Source: Streptomyces sp. GC420 (GTDB lineage Bacteria > Actinomycetota > Actinomycetes > Streptomycetales > Streptomycetaceae). From it: 44,661 bases of DNA. Numbering within the stretch: position 1 is the first letter of the stretch; every line of letters begins with the position of its first letter. Below are positions 16,934 through 25,500 of this stretch, piece by piece. The position numbers and the translations under genes were made by a program. The notes below the pieces were generated by a model. The model did not search any database and was not told the origin of the DNA. It was given only the letters and a program-made list of their open reading frames with translations. Where the stretch lies: positions 1 through 44,661 of the forward strand of contig NZ_JAAAXQ010000011.1 in the NCBI RefSeq assembly GCF_009916105.1, read 5' to 3'.

Positions 16934-17407
16934 ATGACCGCCCAGACCACCGCCACAGGAACGACCCGCCGCCGCACGCCCGCCGTCGCCCGAAGGCCCC
17001 GCATCGGCCTCGCCGAGACGGGCCACGACGGCCCGGGACACCCGGTCATCAGCGAGCGCAGGCCGCTGCTGCGCGGCCTCGGCGTCTACCACGGCAAGCG
17101 CGGCTGGGGCGTGTCGGTGGAGTTCGACGTCCGGCACGGACCCGTCACCCTGGCCGGTCTCGGGCAGACCCGCGACGGGAAGTACAAGCTGGTCGCCGCC
17201 GAAGGCAAGGTGGCCGGCGGCCCGCTGCCGGAGATCGGCAACACCACCTCACGCGTCGACTTCGGCTGCGACCCCGGTGAATGGACCGACGGGTGGAGCG
17301 CGAGCGGTGCCGCCCACCACCGGGCGCTCGGCACCGGCAGTCTGCTGCCCGACCTGCGTGCGCTGGCCGGGCTGAGTGGACTGGAGCTCGTGGAGGTCTC
17401 CGCCTGA
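16934..17407 (+). pseudogene. Internally deleted sugar isomerase (L-fucose/L-arabinose isomerase-like), C-terminal domain kept
   Basis: 157 codons. The first 28 or so residues (MTAQTTATGTTRRR..RPRIGL) look like the start of an actinobacterial L-fucose/L-arabinose isomerase family protein, whose first strand reads RPRIGL. The rest, from GHDGPGHPVISERRPLLRG, looks like its C-terminal domain: LGVYHGKRGWGVSVEFDV, EIGNTTSRVDFGCDPGEW, AAHHRALGTG. Full-length members have about 470 residues, so around 300 central residues, including most of the active site, appear to be missing without loss of frame. An alternative is a genuine small protein descended from the C-terminal domain. It lies 21 bases after the propeller gene, and its stop overlaps the LacI start (TGATG). 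The family assignment is from memory. Confidence 0.5.
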
Positions 17408-18429
17408 TGGCACAGTCGGTGGGTATCAAGGACGTCGCCCGCGTCGCGGGCGTGTCCGTCGGCACGGTGTCCAACGTCATCAACAGGCCGGAGTCGGTGG
17501 CCGAGGAGACACGGGCACGCGTGCTGTCCACCATCGACCGGCTCGGCTATGTGCGCAGCGAGTCCGCCCGCCAGCTCAGGGCCGGCCGCAGCCGCATCAT
17601 CTCGCTGCTGGTGCTCGACATGGCGAACCCCTTCTTCGTCGACGTCGCCTCCGGCGCGGAACGCGCCGCGCGCGACGCGGGGCTCGGCGTGATGCTGTGC
17701 AACAGCGGGCAGAGCGCCGAGGAGGAGGCCGAGTACCTGGGACTCTTCAGCGAGCAGCGGGTCCGCGGCATGCTGATCACCCCCGTCGATCCGACCGGAC
17801 GCAATCTGCGCGCCTTCCGCCGCCACGGCATCCCCTACGTCCTCGTCGACCGGGTGGGACCGAGCTCGGAGGGCTGCTCGGTGTCGGTCGACGACATCAC
17901 CGGCGGGGAACTGGCCGTACGGCACCTGATCGCCCAGGGACACACCGGGATCGCGTACGTCAGCGGACCGATGCACCTCCAGCAGTGCCAGGACCGGCGG
18001 GCCGGCGCGCTGCGGGCGCTCGCCGAGGCGGGGCTGCCCGCCGAGCGGCTGCGGCCGGTCGAGGCGGAGCGGCTGGACGTCGCGGCCGGCCGCGACTCGG
18101 GCGCGCGCCTGCTCGGCATGTCGTCCCGGCCCACGGCGGTGTTCTGCGCCAACGACCTGCTGGCGCTGGGCGTGCTCCAGGCGCTGTACGGGGCGGGGGT
18201 GAGCGTGCCCGACGATGTGGCGCTGGTCGGCTACGACGACATCGAGTTCGCCTCGGCCGCCGCGGTGCCGCTGACCTCCGTACGGCAGCCCGCGTTCCAG
18301 ATGGGGCGGCTGGCCGCCGAGCTGCTGATCGAGGAGACGGGGGACGACGCCGGCGAGCACCGGCACCAGCGCATCGTGCTCCAGCCCGAGCTTGTGGTCC
18401 GGGACTCGTCGCTGTCACGCCGTCGCTGA
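17407..18429 (+). CDS. LacI-family repressor, probably of the rhamnose locus
   Basis: 340 residues. The N-terminal helix-turn-helix and hinge read IKDVARVAGVSVGTVSNVIN and SARQLRAGRSRIISLLV. The periplasmic-binding-type effector domain follows (MANPFFVDVASGAERAARD, RGMLITPVDPTGRN, ISYV-like IAYVSGPMHLQQCQDRR, VGYDDIEFASAAAVPLTSVRQP). The ATG at 17407 overlaps the previous stop. It is transcribed with the propeller gene away from the operator at 15412, so it probably represses both rhamnose transcripts and itself. Rhamnose or rhamnulose is the likely inducer. Its end overlaps the convergent monooxygenase gene by 15 bases. Confidence 0.9.
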   Translation: MAQSVGIKDVARVAGVSVGTVSNVINRPESVAEETRARVLSTIDRLGYVRSESARQLRAGRSRIISLLVLDMANPFFVDVASGAERAARDAGLGVMLCNSGQSAEEEAEYLGLFSEQRVRGMLITPVDPTGRNLRAFRRHGIPYVLVDRVGPSSEGCSVSVDDITGGELAVRHLIAQGHTGIAYVSGPMHLQQCQDRRAGALRALAEAGLPAERLRPVEAERLDVAAGRDSGARLLGMSSRPTAVFCANDLLALGVLQALYGAGVSVPDDVALVGYDDIEFASAAAVPLTSVRQPAFQMGRLAAELLIEETGDDAGEHRHQRIVLQPELVVRDSSLSRRR

Positions 18430-19572
18430 CACCGGTGCCTTCCGCGCCCCCGGGACCCGTTCGCGGCCCCGGCCCTCGAGCTGTGCCGTGTCCCGGTCCC
18501 GGAACAGGCGGCGGATGTCGCCCACGGCCGCCCGGCCCGCCCTGTTGGCGCCGATCGTGCTGGCCGAGGGGCCGTATCCGGACAGATGGATCCGGGGGTC
18601 CCGGACCACCCGGGTGCCCTCGATACGGATGCCGCCGCCCGGCTCGCGCAGCCGCAGCGGCGCCAGATGGTCCAGGGCCGCCCGGAAACCCGTCGCCCAG
18701 AGTATGACATCGGCCTCCGTGCGGCGGCCGTCGTCCCATTCCACGCCGGTGGGCGTGATGCGGTCGAACATCGGCCGCCGGTCCAGGACACCGTCCATGA
18801 GAGCCCGTCTGATCGCGTCGTTCAGGGGCAGCGCCGTCACCGACACCACGCTGCGCGGGGGCAGGCCCCGCCTGACCCGCTCCTCGACCAGGGCCACGGC
18901 CGCCCGGCCGGCGTTCTCGTCGAACGGGCCCTCGCGGAAGACGGGCGGACGCCGTGTCACCCAGGTGGTCGCGGCGGCGTACGGGGCGAGCTCCATCAGG
19001 TGCTGCGTCCCCGACGCGCCGCCGCCCACCACGATCACCCGCTGCCCGGCGAACTCCTCCGGCCCCCGGTACCGGGCGGTGTGCAGCTGACGGCCGCGGA
19101 AGGTCTCCCGGCCCGGGTAGTGGGGGAGGAACGGGCGGTCCCAGGTGCCCGTCGCGTTGATCAGCGCCCGGGTGGCGTACGTCCCCTCCGAGGATTCGAC
19201 CAGAAGCCGCCCGCCCGGGCCCTCGGTGACCCTGCGGACGTCCACCGGGCGGTGCACGCGCAGGCCGAAGGCGCGCTCGTAGTCGCCGAAGTAGGCGCCG
19301 ATGACCTCGGACGAGGGCCTGGCCGGGTCCGCCCCTGTCAGCTCCATGCCGGGCAGCGCGTACATCCCGTGCACCTTGCCGTACGTCAGCGAGGGCCAGC
19401 GGAACTGCCAGGCGCCGCCGGGCGCGGGGGAGTGGTCGAGGACGAGGAAGTCACGGTCCGGCTCGAAGCCGGTGCGCCGCAGGTGGTAGGCCGCGGCCAG
19501 CCCCGCCTGTCCCGCGCCGATCACCACGGCGTCCACGTCCCGCGCGTGCTCCCGCGCCCCGGAATCGTTCAC
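18415..19572 (-). CDS. Flavin-dependent monooxygenase / NAD(P)-binding oxidoreductase
   Basis: 385 residues from the GTG at 19572. There are two Rossmann motifs: VVIGAGQAGLAAAYHLRR near the N-terminus for FAD and VIVVGGGASGTQHLMEL near residue 165 for NAD(P)H. The segment PGGAWQFRWPSLTYGKVHGM and the late ILWATGFRAALDHL (ATG motif) are typical of FMO/YUCCA-like flavoproteins. It should oxygenate or oxidise a small substrate in the cytoplasm; the substrate is not predictable. The 3' end overlaps the LacI gene on the other strand. The ribosome site (GGTAGAAGC) is weak. Confidence 0.85.
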   Translation of the reverse strand: MNDSGAREHARDVDAVVIGAGQAGLAAAYHLRRTGFEPDRDFLVLDHSPAPGGAWQFRWPSLTYGKVHGMYALPGMELTGADPARPSSEVIGAYFGDYERAFGLRVHRPVDVRRVTEGPGGRLLVESSEGTYATRALINATGTWDRPFLPHYPGRETFRGRQLHTARYRGPEEFAGQRVIVVGGGASGTQHLMELAPYAAATTWVTRRPPVFREGPFDENAGRAAVALVEERVRRGLPPRSVVSVTALPLNDAIRRALMDGVLDRRPMFDRITPTGVEWDDGRRTEADVILWATGFRAALDHLAPLRLREPGGGIRIEGTRVVRDPRIHLSGYGPSASTIGANRAGRAAVGDIRRLFRDRDTAQLEGRGRERVPGARKAPVSATA

Positions 19573-19660
19573 GCTTCTACCAACTGTGCCGGGGCGCGGG
19601 ATCTTCCCCGCCGGACGCCGCCGTGCCGCCGGACGGTGCCGTACGCCGCTGTGCGCCGGA

Positions 19661-19716
19661 GGTGCCGGGCCGGAGGTGCCGGGCCGGATGTGCCGGGCCG
19701 GATGTGCCGGGCCGGG
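19661..19716. repeat. Four tandem 14-base repeats
   Basis: Units are ggtgccgggccgga (twice), tgtgccgggccgga and tgtgccgggccggg, directly head to tail. They lie between the monooxygenase start and the YjbQ gene. Each unit holds GGCCGG, so the array could fold into several alternative hairpins. No function is assigned. Confidence 0.85.
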
Positions 19717-19759
19717 CGGCGTTCCGGACGCCGTGCGCGGAGTGCGCGAGGATGGGGCC

Positions 19760-20182
19760 ATGCCCGATGCCTTCACCACCCGCGTCCTGAACGTCAGCAC
19801 CGGCCGCTCCGAGACGGTGACCGATCTGACCCGCGACTGTGCCGCCTTCCTCCAGGAGGTGGCCTGCGGCCGGGACGGGCTGCTGAACATCTTCGTCCCG
19901 CACGCGACCGCCGGTATCGCCGTCATCGAGACCGGAGCCGGCAGCGACGACGACCTTCTCGCGACCCTGCACACCCTGCTTCCCGCGGACGACCGCTGGC
20001 AGCACCGCCACGGCAGCCCCGGCCACGGCCGCGACCACGTCCTCCCGGCGCTCGTGCCCCCGCACGCCACGCTCCCGGTGATCGGCGGCCGCCTGGGACT
20101 CGGCACCTGGCAGTCCGTGTGCCTGGTGGACACGAACGTCTCGAATCGCGACCGTCAGGTGCGGTTGTCGTTCCTCGGGTAG
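19760..20182 (+). CDS. YjbQ/UPF0047 family protein
   Basis: 140 residues, full length for the family. It has the conserved segments LNIFVPHATAGIAVIE, QHRHGSPGHGRDHVLPAL and LPVIGGRLGLGTWQSVCLVD, with invariant His and Asp residues. Members form compact trimers and have been reported to have weak thiamine-phosphate synthase activity; the physiological role remains unclear. The ATG at 19760 follows GGATGGGGCC. It is a single gene with divergent and degraded DNA around it. Confidence 0.88.
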   Translation: MPDAFTTRVLNVSTGRSETVTDLTRDCAAFLQEVACGRDGLLNIFVPHATAGIAVIETGAGSDDDLLATLHTLLPADDRWQHRHGSPGHGRDHVLPALVPPHATLPVIGGRLGLGTWQSVCLVDTNVSNRDRQVRLSFLG

Positions 20183-20394
20183 GGCTTTGTCCGCCGTCAC
20201 TGCAGGAGCGACTTCCGGCCGCACCGAATGAGACGCCGTCCGGACCGGCGATGGCCTTGGGGGAGGCTTGCGCGTTCCCTGGACGGGCCGTTCCTGGAGG
20301 GGCTACGCGGCAGTAGAGGTGGGCCAGAAGGCCTGCATGAGCCAGCTGACGGAGTGCCACCTCAACCCCGATCTGTCTGCCGGTCAGGTCGTGG

Positions 20395-20660
20395 ACGACG
20401 ACACGGAAGGCGTTGTGCGGCGAATCGCGGAGAAGTCGGGGTCCTGCCGCCTGGCTGCCCCGTCGCAGGCGGTGCCTCTGCTGGTCCGCCGGGAGGGGGA
20501 TGACCACCAGGATGCCACGTTTGCGCAGGTGGGCGGGATCGTACGGGACGAGTTGGCCTTGTCGGCCAGGACCAGGTCCGGCCTGGTGCGCGGACGACCA
20601 CGCCGTCGGGGACGCGCAGGCGAGCCATGACGTCCGTGAAGATGAGGGCACCGAGGCCGG
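20395..20660 (-). mobile_element. Degraded IS5-family transposase remnant
   Basis: Three minus-strand frames carry consecutive pieces of the C-terminal third of an IS5-type DDE transposase: IFTDVMARLRVP, then RPRTRPDLVLADKANSSRT, then HLRKRGILVVIPLPADQQ and RHRLRRGS. In intact elements these form one stretch (RPRTRP..LADKAYSS..LRRRGI..VIPEPADQ). Several frameshifts separate them and the N-terminal part is gone, so it is inactive. No terminal inverted repeats or target duplication could be seen. The DNA from 20183 to 20395 and from 20660 to 20750 holds no convincing gene and may be part of the same decayed insertion. Confidence 0.65.
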
Positions 20661-20750
20661 CAGATGCCGAGGGGGACGGCCACCGCACGGTGCGGGCGGC
20701 TCGGCTTCCCCGGCCGGCCGTCCCGGCCGCCCTGCCGGCCCCGGCGGTCC

Positions 20751-21590
20751 TCAGCCGCGCTTGCGGGCCGTCACCACGAGGTACTCCCACTCCATACTGA
20801 AACCGTCCCGCCCTTCGGCGTGCCGGCGGGCGAGGTCGTCGAGGCCGACGTCCAGTTCCGCGACCCGGGCCGGGTCGTCCGCGATGTTCCGGTAGACGGC
20901 GATGGTCGGGCCGTAGCAGGACTTGAAGTACTCCCGGAACTCCTCCGGCTTCCCGAAGCGGTCGATCCGTACGGTCCGCCGCCGGGCCTCGAAATCGGTC
21001 ACCCGCTCGCCGAGCAGACCGCGGACGTGCTCCTCCCGGCCCCACAGCGGCGGGGGCTGGGCCCCGGGCGGCGGCGCGGGTGCGTAGGGTTTCACCACGG
21101 CGAACATCTGGCCGATGAAACCCTCAGGAGTCCAGTTGATCAGGCCGATCGTGCCCCCGGGACGGCACACACGGACCAGCTCACGGGCGCCGGCCTCATG
21201 ACGCGGGGCGAACATGATTCCCACGCAGGACATCACGGTGTCGAAGTCACCGTCCGCGAACGGCAGCGCCTCCGCATCGCCCTCACGCCATTCCAGCTCG
21301 GCGCCCTGCCCGGCAGCGAGCCGGCGCCCGGCCTCCAGCAGTTCCGGCGTGAGGTCGCAGGCGACGACGCTCGCGCCCGCCAGAGCCGCGGGGATCGCGG
21401 CGTTGCCCGACCCGGCGGCGACGTCCCGCACCCGTTGGCCGCTCCGCACGCCGCAGGCCCTGGCCAGCTCCCGGCCCAGCTCCGGGATGATCTGGGTGGC
21501 GACGGCCGGATAGTCGCCCAGCGCCCACATCCTGCGGTGCTTCGTCTTGACTGCGCGGTCGGCCTCGACGGTGTCGGTAATCTCGGTCAT
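20751..21590 (-). CDS. Class I SAM-dependent methyltransferase
   Basis: 279 residues. Motif I DVAAGSGNAAIPAAL near residue 55 binds S-adenosylmethionine, followed by VVACDLTPELL (motif II acidic residue), EWREGDAEALPFADGDFDTV and VRVCRPGGTIGLINWTPEG. This is the UbiE/Methyltransf_11 layout. The C-terminal half ends in EWEYLVVTARKRG. The ATG at 21590 follows GGGAG. It is divergent from the HxlR regulator at 21773, a common pairing in which the regulator controls the enzyme. The substrate is unknown. Confidence 0.88.
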   Translation of the reverse strand: MTEITDTVEADRAVKTKHRRMWALGDYPAVATQIIPELGRELARACGVRSGQRVRDVAAGSGNAAIPAALAGASVVACDLTPELLEAGRRLAAGQGAELEWREGDAEALPFADGDFDTVMSCVGIMFAPRHEAGARELVRVCRPGGTIGLINWTPEGFIGQMFAVVKPYAPAPPPGAQPPPLWGREEHVRGLLGERVTDFEARRRTVRIDRFGKPEEFREYFKSCYGPTIAVYRNIADDPARVAELDVGLDDLARRHAEGRDGFSMEWEYLVVTARKRG

Positions 21591-21609
21591 GACAGCTCCC
21601 GTTCTCCTG

Positions 21610-21655
21610 GAATCTCCTCGAAGAATCTCCTCGAACCCTTGCCTTGGTACCGAGG
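21610..21655. promoter_or_regulatory. Tandem repeat and palindrome between methyltransferase and HxlR genes
   Basis: GAATCTCCTCGAA occurs twice head to tail (21610-21622, 21623-21635) in the leader of the methyltransferase gene. Just beyond is CCTTGGTACCGAGG (21642-21655), a palindrome with 12 of 14 positions symmetric. The palindrome is a good candidate operator for the adjacent HxlR regulator. Confidence 0.5.
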
Positions 21656-21772
21656 CTAGGAAGGCGCCCGGGGCGGTCCTCGTACGAGATCTGTACCGGC
21701 GGCGGTGGCCGCGCTCCGTAGAAACGTGCCGGGAAGTGGCCGGGCCTCGGCGGGGGGATCAAGCCTGCACGC

Positions 21773-22449
21773 ATGGGGTCCTCGTACTACCAGTTCTGCC
21801 CCGTCGCCAAGGCGATGGAGCTGCTCGACGAGCGCTGGACACTGCTCGTCGTGCGGGAACTGCTGGAAGGCACCGAGCACTTCAACGACCTGCGGCGCGG
21901 CGTGCCCAGGATGTCACCCACGCTGCTGTCCAGGCGGCTGCAGCAGCTGGTGCGCGCCGGAATCGTCGAGCGGCGCTCCGACGGGCGGCAGGTGCGCTAT
22001 GTCCTGACCGCCGCGGGCCGGGAACTCAGGCCGGTGGTCGAGGCGCTCGGCACCTGGGGTGTGCGGTGGGTCGGGGAACTCGGGGACGAGGACCTCGACC
22101 CGAGTCTGCTGCTGTGGGACATGACCGCCACGTCGACCACGACGCCGTCCCCACCGGGCGTACGGTGGTCCGTTTCCTGTTCTCGGACGTGCCCGTCGGC
22201 TCGCGCGAGTGGTGGCTGGTGATCAAGACGGCCCAGGCCGACGTCTGCGACATGGATCCCGGCTACGACGTGTCGGTCACGGTCTCGGCGGCTCTGCGTC
22301 CCATGGTCCGGATCTGGCGGGGGGATCTGGGCTGGTCCGAGGCCTTGCGCACCGGGGCCTTGGCGGTGGAGGGGCCGGAGCGGCTGCGACGGGCGCTGCC
22401 GGACTGGTTCGCCCTGCCCGCCGTCGCGGCGGTGCCGCGGCCTTCCTAG
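21773..22449 (+). pseudogene. HxlR-type regulator with C-terminal SCP2-like domain, frameshifted
   Basis: The ATG at 21773 starts an HxlR winged helix: QFCPVAKAMELLDERWTLLV, HFNDLRRGVPRMSPTLLSRR, IVERRSDGRQVRYVLT. The family member type seen in Streptomyces continues with a sterol-carrier-like C-terminal half. Here that half is in another frame (HVDHDAVPTGRTVVRFLFSD, WWLVIKTAQADVCDMDPGYD, RIWRGDLGWSEALR) and ends at 22449. The break is at about 22123: ATGACCGCCAC would need one more C (ATG CAC CGC CAC) to give the expected WDMHRHVD. The unshifted frame stops at 22222. Real mutation and sequencing error are both possible. It is divergent from the methyltransferase. Confidence 0.78.
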
Positions 22450-22499
22450 GGGCGGGCGCCGTCCCGCAGGACCCGGTCCGGGTGGTGTGCCGCCACGGC

Positions 22500-22539
22500 G
22501 CACCGCCCCTGCCGCGGGTGTCCGCGACGGGGGCGGTGC
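22500..22539. terminator. Composite hairpin between convergent genes
   Basis: GCACCGCCCC (22500-22509) pairs exactly with GGGGCGGTGC (22530-22539), and an inner stem CGCGG/CCGCG (22513-22517, 22522-22526) closes on GTGT. It lies between the stops of the HxlR gene and the Ig-repeat gene and can serve both directions. Confidence 0.55.
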
Positions 22540-22566
22540 ACTGCTGTGCCGGTGTGCCCGGGGCGG

Positions 22567-25500
22567 TCAGACAGCCACGGTGTGGGTGTCCGTTCCGGTT
22601 GACGGCGCGAACTGTCCGTTGCCGTTGTACGTGGCGGTGACGGCGTGCGGGCCGATGGTCAGTCCCCGGTTGGTGGTGACGGCGACACCGCCCACCAGGG
22701 CCGCGGTGAAGGTACCGCCGCCACCGCCTCCGATGACGAACGTGACGGTGCCGGTGGGGGTGCCCGTTCCCGGTGGGGCGGCCACCACCGTCGCCGTGAA
22801 GGTAACCAGTCGACCAGGCTGGGACGGGTCGGGCGACGAGACGACCGTCGTGATGGTGCTCGCCCCGGTGACGGTGTGCGTGTCCGCGCCGCTGGACGGG
22901 GCGAAGTCGGCGTCGCCGCCGTAGGAGGCCGTCACCGTGTGGGGTCCGATGTTCAATCCGCTGTAGGTGACGGAGGCCGAACCGCCCGTAATGGGCGCGG
23001 TGAGTGTGACAGTGCCGTCGATGACGAAGGTGACGGTGCCGGTGGGGGTGCCGGGCCCCGGGACGTCCGGTGTCACGGTGGCGGTGAAGGTGACTGTCTC
23101 CCCGACGACGGACGGATCGGGGCTCGAGATCACCGTGGTGGTGGTCGGCGCCGGGTTGACGGTGTGGGTGTCCGTGCCGGTGGAGGCGGTGAAGTTGCTG
23201 TCTCCGCCGTACGCGGCGGTGATGGAGTACGTCCCGGCCGTCAGCGTACTGATGTCCACCGTCGCCACACCGTCGGCGTTCAGTGCGACCGGGATGGTGG
23301 GGCCGCCGCTGATGGTGAAGGTGACGGTTCCTGTGGGTGTACCGGCGCCCGGTGACACGGCCGCGACGGTCGCGGTGAGGGTGACCGTCTCTCCGCGCAC
23401 GGAGGGGTCGGGGCTGCTGGTGACGGTGGTGAGCGTCGCCGCCTGGACCACGGTGTGGGTGTCGGTGCCGGTGGAGGCGGTGAAGTTGGTGTCGCCGCCG
23501 TAGTCGGCGGTGACCGAGTAGGTGCCGGCTGGCAGGGTGGCTCGGGTGAGGGTGGCGGTGCCGTTCTCGTCGAGGAGGACGGGTACGACGTCTCCGTCGA
23601 TGGTGAAGGTGACGGTGCCGGTGGGGGTCCCGGCTCCCGGGGCCACGGGCGCCACGGTCGCGGTGAAGAGGACCGGCTGGCCGAACACGGAAGGATCGGG
23701 ACTGCTGCTGACCGAGGTGATGGTCGATGCGAGGACGACGGTCTGGGTGAGGGGCGCGCTGGTGGAACTGGTGAAGCTGGGGTCGCCCGCTCCGACGTAG
23801 GTGGCGACCACGGTGTGGTCCCCGGCGGTGAGGTCGCTGATGGTGACGGTGGCACTGCCTGCGGCGAGTGTTCCGGTCAGGACGATGGTGCCGTCGATGG
23901 TGAACGTGACCTGGCCGCCGGGTGTGCCTGCGCCCGGTGGGACGGGGGCGACGGTGGCGGTGAAGCTGACCGGCTCTCCGTAGACGGAGGGGTTGGGGGA
24001 GGAGGTGAGCGTCGTGGTGGTGGCGGAGGGTTCGACGATGTGGGTGTCGCTGCCCGATGAGGGGAGGAAGTTGCCGTCGCCGTTGTATTCGGCGGTGATC
24101 TCGTAGGTGCCGACCGGCAGCCCGGCGGTCGTGAAGGTGGCGGTGCCCGACCCGTCGAGCGGCACGGTGACGCTGCTTCCCGCGCTGTCCCTGAAGGTGA
24201 CGGTGCCGGTCGGCGTCCCGGCGCCAGGGGCGATAGGCGTGACGGTCGCGGTGAAGGTGACGGGCTGCCCGAAGACGGACGGGTCGGGGGAGGTGATGAC
24301 CGTCGTGGTGCTGGCTGCGGGATCCACGGTGTGCGTGTCCGTGCCCGTGGCGGGCAGGTGATTCGGGTCGCCGCTGTAGGCCGCCTGGACCGGATGAGTG
24401 CCCGCCGCCAGCGTGCTGCTGCTGATGGTGGCAACGCCGTTCTCGTCCAGGGCCACCGTGACGGGGGGTTCGCCGTCGACGGTGAAGGTCACCGTGCCCG
24501 TAGGAACCCCGCCGCCGGGTGCCGACGGGGCCACCACGGCGGTGAAGGCGACGGGCTGTCCGAAGACCGAGGGGTCGGGCGTGGAGGTCACGGTGACGGT
24601 CGTGGCCAGAGCGCTGACGGTGTGTGTGTCCGAGCCGTCCGAGGGAGCGAAGCCGGTGTCGCCCCCGTAGGCGGCGACGACCGTGTGCGTACCGGCCGGC
24701 AGAGCGCTGGTGGCGGCTGTGGCCGTTCCCGAGGCGTCGACGGATCCGGTGAGGACGATCGAGCCGTCGATGGTGAAGGTGACGGTGCCGGTGGGGGTGC
24801 CGGCCCCGGGCGGAACGGGAGTGACGAGCGCGGTGAAGAGGACCTCCTGGCCGTAGGTGCTCGGGTCCGGCGAGGAGGTGACCGTGGTGGTGGTCAGCGC
24901 CTGGCCGACGGTGTGGGTGACGTCGCCGGAGGAGCCGGTGAAGTCGGCGTCCCCGCTGTAGACGGCGGTGACGGTGCTCGTCCCGACGGGCAGATCGGAC
25001 AGCGTGAGCGTGGCGGTGCCGTCGCTCTCCAGGGGGAGGACACCGATCTCGGCCCCGTCGAGGAAGAACGTGACCGTCCCGGTGGGCGTTCCGGCACTCG
25101 GAGGCGCCGGAACGGCCGTCGCGGTGAAGGCCACCTCCTGGCCGAACACCGACGAGGGTGGCGAGGCGGTGACCGTGGTGGTCGTCGACGCACGGCCGAC
25201 GGTCACCTCGGCCGTGGTGGTGGAACCCGCGTACTGGGCGTCCCCGTTGTAGGTGACGGACACCACGTGACTGCCCACCGAGAGGGAGTCGATCGTGAAG
25301 GAGGCCGTACCGCTTCCGTCCAGCGAGACGGTCTGTGTCGTCACGCCGTCGGGGCCGCTGATCTCGAACGTGACGGTACCCGTCGGCACCGGGCCCGGTC
25401 CCTGGGGCACCACGGTGGCGGTGAAGGTGACGGGTTCGCCGAAGACGGGAGCGGCGGGAGAGATGGTGACCGTAGTGCTCGTGGCCGCCCCGAGGACGGT

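Noticed and set aside
14110..17280. A very long plus-strand open frame running over rhaI and the propeller gene
   Set aside because: It is antisense to rhaI and out of frame with the propeller gene, and its product is Arg/Pro/His-rich with no recognisable domain. High G+C opens such frames.
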